The translations under genes were made by a program, and so were the position numbers. This document shows positions 61,512-64,000 of a stretch of DNA of 64,000 bases, one piece after another. The DNA lies in contig NC_087076.1 in the NCBI RefSeq assembly GCF_026151205.1, positions 1,497,692 through 1,561,691 of the forward strand. The letters run 5' to 3'. A model generated the notes under the pieces. That model had not been told where the DNA came from and did no database searches. It saw nothing but the letters and a program-made list of their open reading frames with translations. This stretch comes from Bolinopsis microptera. Taxonomy: Eukaryota; Ctenophora; Tentaculata; Lobata; Bolinopsidae. Within the stretch, counting starts at the first letter, position 1. Every line of letters begins with the position of its first letter.

Positions 61512-62187
61512 AGATGGTAAGTTCGTACGGTACGTACCTTTAAATTAGCTGTACGGTACGTACTTAATAAAGTAGGCTGAAAGGTTGAATCCAGTTGATA
61601 GCAATGGAAACAAAAACTAGACGGTACGTGCGACAGAGAAGGGGTAAAACCCTACACTGATGCGGAATCAGAACCTATGAAGCTTATTAATCCGTCAATA
61701 TACTGGAAATATTTTGGAGGAGAACTTTTTCTGCTTAAACAGTTGGCCCAAATAGTATTCAGTGTTTTCGTCAATTTGTGAGACCAATTTTAGAGATTAC
61801 GAGTATATTATGGACAAGCGTAGATTAAGGTTGCGACCTGAGCTAGCTGAAAAGCTGGTGTTCGTATACTGCAACAAAAGGATGAAGCTTTGAGTTTATC
61901 GATAATTACAAGTAATAGTAGTGTAGTACCGGTTAAGAGCGATCCAGTACACAAATTTTCCTTTTAAATCTTTTATTGTTTTAACCACTTTGTTAATTTT
62001 CGACTTCTATCTCAAAAATTATGATGATAATACTAATCAGAAATTGCAAGTAATTCACTGAAGTTGATTCTAAAAATTTGAAAAAAATTGTACCTTACAG
62101 TGCCTGTACGGTACGTACCTTTAAAAGTTAAGTAGCTGTACCGTACGTACTTAAAGCCCTGTACCGTACGTACTTGCCATCTAAGGT
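61512..62187. mobile_element. MITE with GTACGGTACGTAC subterminal repeats
   Basis: About 675 bp. The outer ends are inverted: TAAGATGGTAAGTTCGTACG on the left against the complement of CGTACGTACTTGCCATCTAA on the right. Inside each end are further GTACGGTACGTAC copies (61,535, 61,550; 62,107, 62,139, 62,162). No coding frame. The superfamily is uncertain, because the target duplication is not clear (possibly TA or TAA). Confidence 0.7.
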
Positions 62188-62321
62188 ATGTTGCTGCTCT
62201 ATTCTTCAAATTATCACTGATATCTAAACAAAATTAACATTTTTATCATGATCATAATCGCTATAATTATAAGTTATAACTTATTTTAATCCTTATAAAA
62301 TTTTAAGCTTAGATTTTAAGC

Positions 62322-62388
62322 TTTTAGATTAAAAAGATTAGATCTAATATTCACCAATTAGCGAATATTAGATCTTATTAATCTAAAA
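62322..62388. repeat. AT-rich hairpin
   Basis: Arms TTTTAGATTAAAAAGATTAG...AATATTC and GAATATTAGATCTTATTAAT...AAAA around a 10-nt loop, with a few unpaired bases. Non-coding. Confidence 0.75.
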
Positions 62389-62629
62389 GGTGTTAAGAAC
62401 AGGTTTTCCTGCGACGGACTTCGAAAAATGGCAGATGTAAGTCTATACCAAACTATTCTCTAAAACTTTTTCTATCATTTCGCTCTCTTATATCAATTCC
62501 TACCAATGTTGGTTTATCTTCACAATGGTCATGAAATCAAAAGTGTCTTATACCGCAATAACCACTACGCTAACTATAATATGGTATCATGATTTTTTTT
62601 TTATTGAAATCTTTCAATTATTATCATCA

Positions 62630-62812
62630 GAATTTATTACAATATCAATGTTGTATAGAATTTCTAAAAATGGACTAGAGAAACCAAAAAATGCCTTGAC
62701 AAGTGTACAGCGATGATAACAATCAGGGGACACCAATACACCCAAATAACCAAACAAAAGGCCTCGAGAGACCTGATGAAAAGTCGAGCAATTACATTGG
62801 GCCCCAAGTGCA
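62630..62812. repeat. dispersed repeat R1, copy 2
   Basis: Matches 9,715-9,895 in the same orientation with small indels. The short frame at 62,525-62,716 overlaps it but is not shared by copy 1. Confidence 0.75.
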
Positions 62813-63072
62813 GAAGGAGAAAAATGGGCAAATTGAAATAATATGAGCTGTGAACTTAGGAGGCATTTCTAGGTTTTTAAGAATAATTGCCACAACCCAA
62901 AAATTCTCAATTACAATTGGCTGATTTGTAATATTTCCAATGGAATGAAGTTTTAACGATAAAATTTAAATAATTGAATATAAAAGACTAAATCAAAATT
63001 GTATCCGAATAAAGCAAAAATGCGTGATGAGTACCTCAAAAAAAATTAAAACAAAAATAATAGAGAAATACA

Positions 63073-64000
63073 CTACCCGTAGTCTGGAGAAAAAGAATTG
63101 TCAGGATCTGAACTAGGGTCAATATCTACAGATGCAGTACAAACATGTTCCTTCCAGATGTGTTTAATAAGTTCTGTTTTAAACACACCTGGTCTGATAA
63201 TCTCTCGAAGGGAAAGAGGAAGTCGGTTCCAAGTGAGATGAGCTCGATAAAAGTAAGATTTAGATATAGCTGAGCCAGGTGGAATTGAAGATATTACTGA
63301 TAAGTGATCAAGATGTGAGCTTCTCAGTCGGCTTGACCCGGAGAAGAAAGTAAGGTACTGAGGCAGAGTGGTGCATGGGTGGTATTGATGCACTAGGGAA
63401 TGAAAGAACTTGAGATCATGGTAATCAAACCTGTACTTTAGGGGCAGAATATTTAACTGTTTACAATGGGCATTATAGATTCCCTCTACACTATAGCTTA
63501 CACCGTAATCATTACGAATCCATTTGAGGGCCCTTTTCTGCAATCCTTCAAGCCTATTGATAGTGCTACTGGACGCTGGTCGCCAAATGATAGCCCCATT
63601 AATACACATTGCTGACGTCCGGAGAGGTAACTTTTCATAAATTGGAGAAGCATTCCATCGATGTTATAATAAAATTTTAGCTTGTATAGTATTAAGTCGT
63701 GGTTAACGGAATCGAATGCTTTGGCAAAATCGAAGTAAACAATATCAGATCTAATGTTCTTGTTAAGAGAGAGGGATAGGCTATCGCAGAATTCAACCAT
63801 CTGAGTTGCACAAGATTTGTGAGGCAGGAAACCATGTTGACGAGGATCAATTTTATCATAACATCTACTCAAAAGTTCATCTCGAATAATTCTTTCCATG
63901 ACTTTCATAACTAAGCTAGTCAAAGATATTGGCCTATAATTCTTAATGTCATTCTTGGAGCCTTTCTTGTGTACTGGAACAACAATTGCATATTTCCAAT
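63073..64000 (-). pseudogene. CR1/Jockey-like LINE reverse transcriptase with internal deletion, runs off the window
   Basis: Reading leftwards from the edge: KYAIVVPVHKKGSKNDIKNY then RPISLTSLVMKVMERIIRD (RT box 1), HGFLPHKSCATQMVEF, YFDFAKAFDSVNHDLI (first catalytic Asp) and FMKSYLSGRQQC. A deletion and frame change near 63,600 then removes GxPQGSxLxPxLF and the F/YADD box. The C-terminal part resumes in another frame (INGAIIWRPASSSTINRLEG, LQKRALKWIRNDYGVSY) to a stop at 63,073. It is a different family from the 43-kb LINE, as there is no RNase H. It cannot be active as it stands. Confidence 0.88.

Noticed and set aside
62525..62716. 63-codon frame as a gene
   Set aside because: It overlaps repeat R1, and the frame is not kept in the other copy at 9.7 kb.

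Overview
This looks like nuclear DNA from an AT-rich invertebrate animal. It has spliced genes with GT-AG introns whose exon phases fit together, animal-type proteins (a doublecortin-like kinase and a LIN37-like MuvB subunit), several kinds of non-LTR retrotransposon, many short DNA-transposon derivatives (MITEs), microsatellites and long homopolymer tracts. No prokaryotic operon, CRISPR array, rRNA or convincing tRNA was found. I cannot name the species.

Layout. About 1-22 kb is almost entirely non-coding: microsatellites, MITEs, a diverged tandem duplication near 17.6-18.8 kb and a snap-back hairpin at 16.1 kb. At 23.1-25.6 kb there are three probable coding units. The first is a last exon of an unknown gene (+), followed by a poly(A) signal. 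The second is a LIN37-like gene (-), convergent with the first. The third is an intact LINE ORF1-like protein (+), preceded by a short tandem repeat. At 26-27.7 kb there are LINE endonuclease remains and mariner-type MITE fragments. A 4.87-kb inverted repeat with arms of about 1.57 kb fills 27,684-32,554.

The main host gene is a doublecortin-like kinase (DCLK/ZYG-8 family) on the + strand. I traced fourteen exons from a doublecortin domain at 34,704 to the kinase stop codon at 54,357, and all splice phases agree (820 codons plus stop). A separate ATG-bearing exon at 48,728 splices in phase onto the exon at 49,335 and would give a kinase isoform lacking the doublecortin domain. The 4.4-kb intron-side space between them is largely a nearly intact LINE (43,255-47,470) with an 11-bp target-site duplication and a poly(A) tail.

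From 55 kb to the end is a transposon graveyard. A three-level nest lies at 57.0-59.2 kb: a hAT-type MITE inside a 1.76-kb TA-duplicating element, which sits inside a decayed LINE reverse transcriptase. A second, dead copy of the 43-kb LINE follows at 59.2 kb. Then come duplicated non-coding blocks, a MITE with GTACGGTACGTAC repeats, and a CR1/Jockey-like LINE on the - strand that has lost its catalytic core and runs off the right edge.
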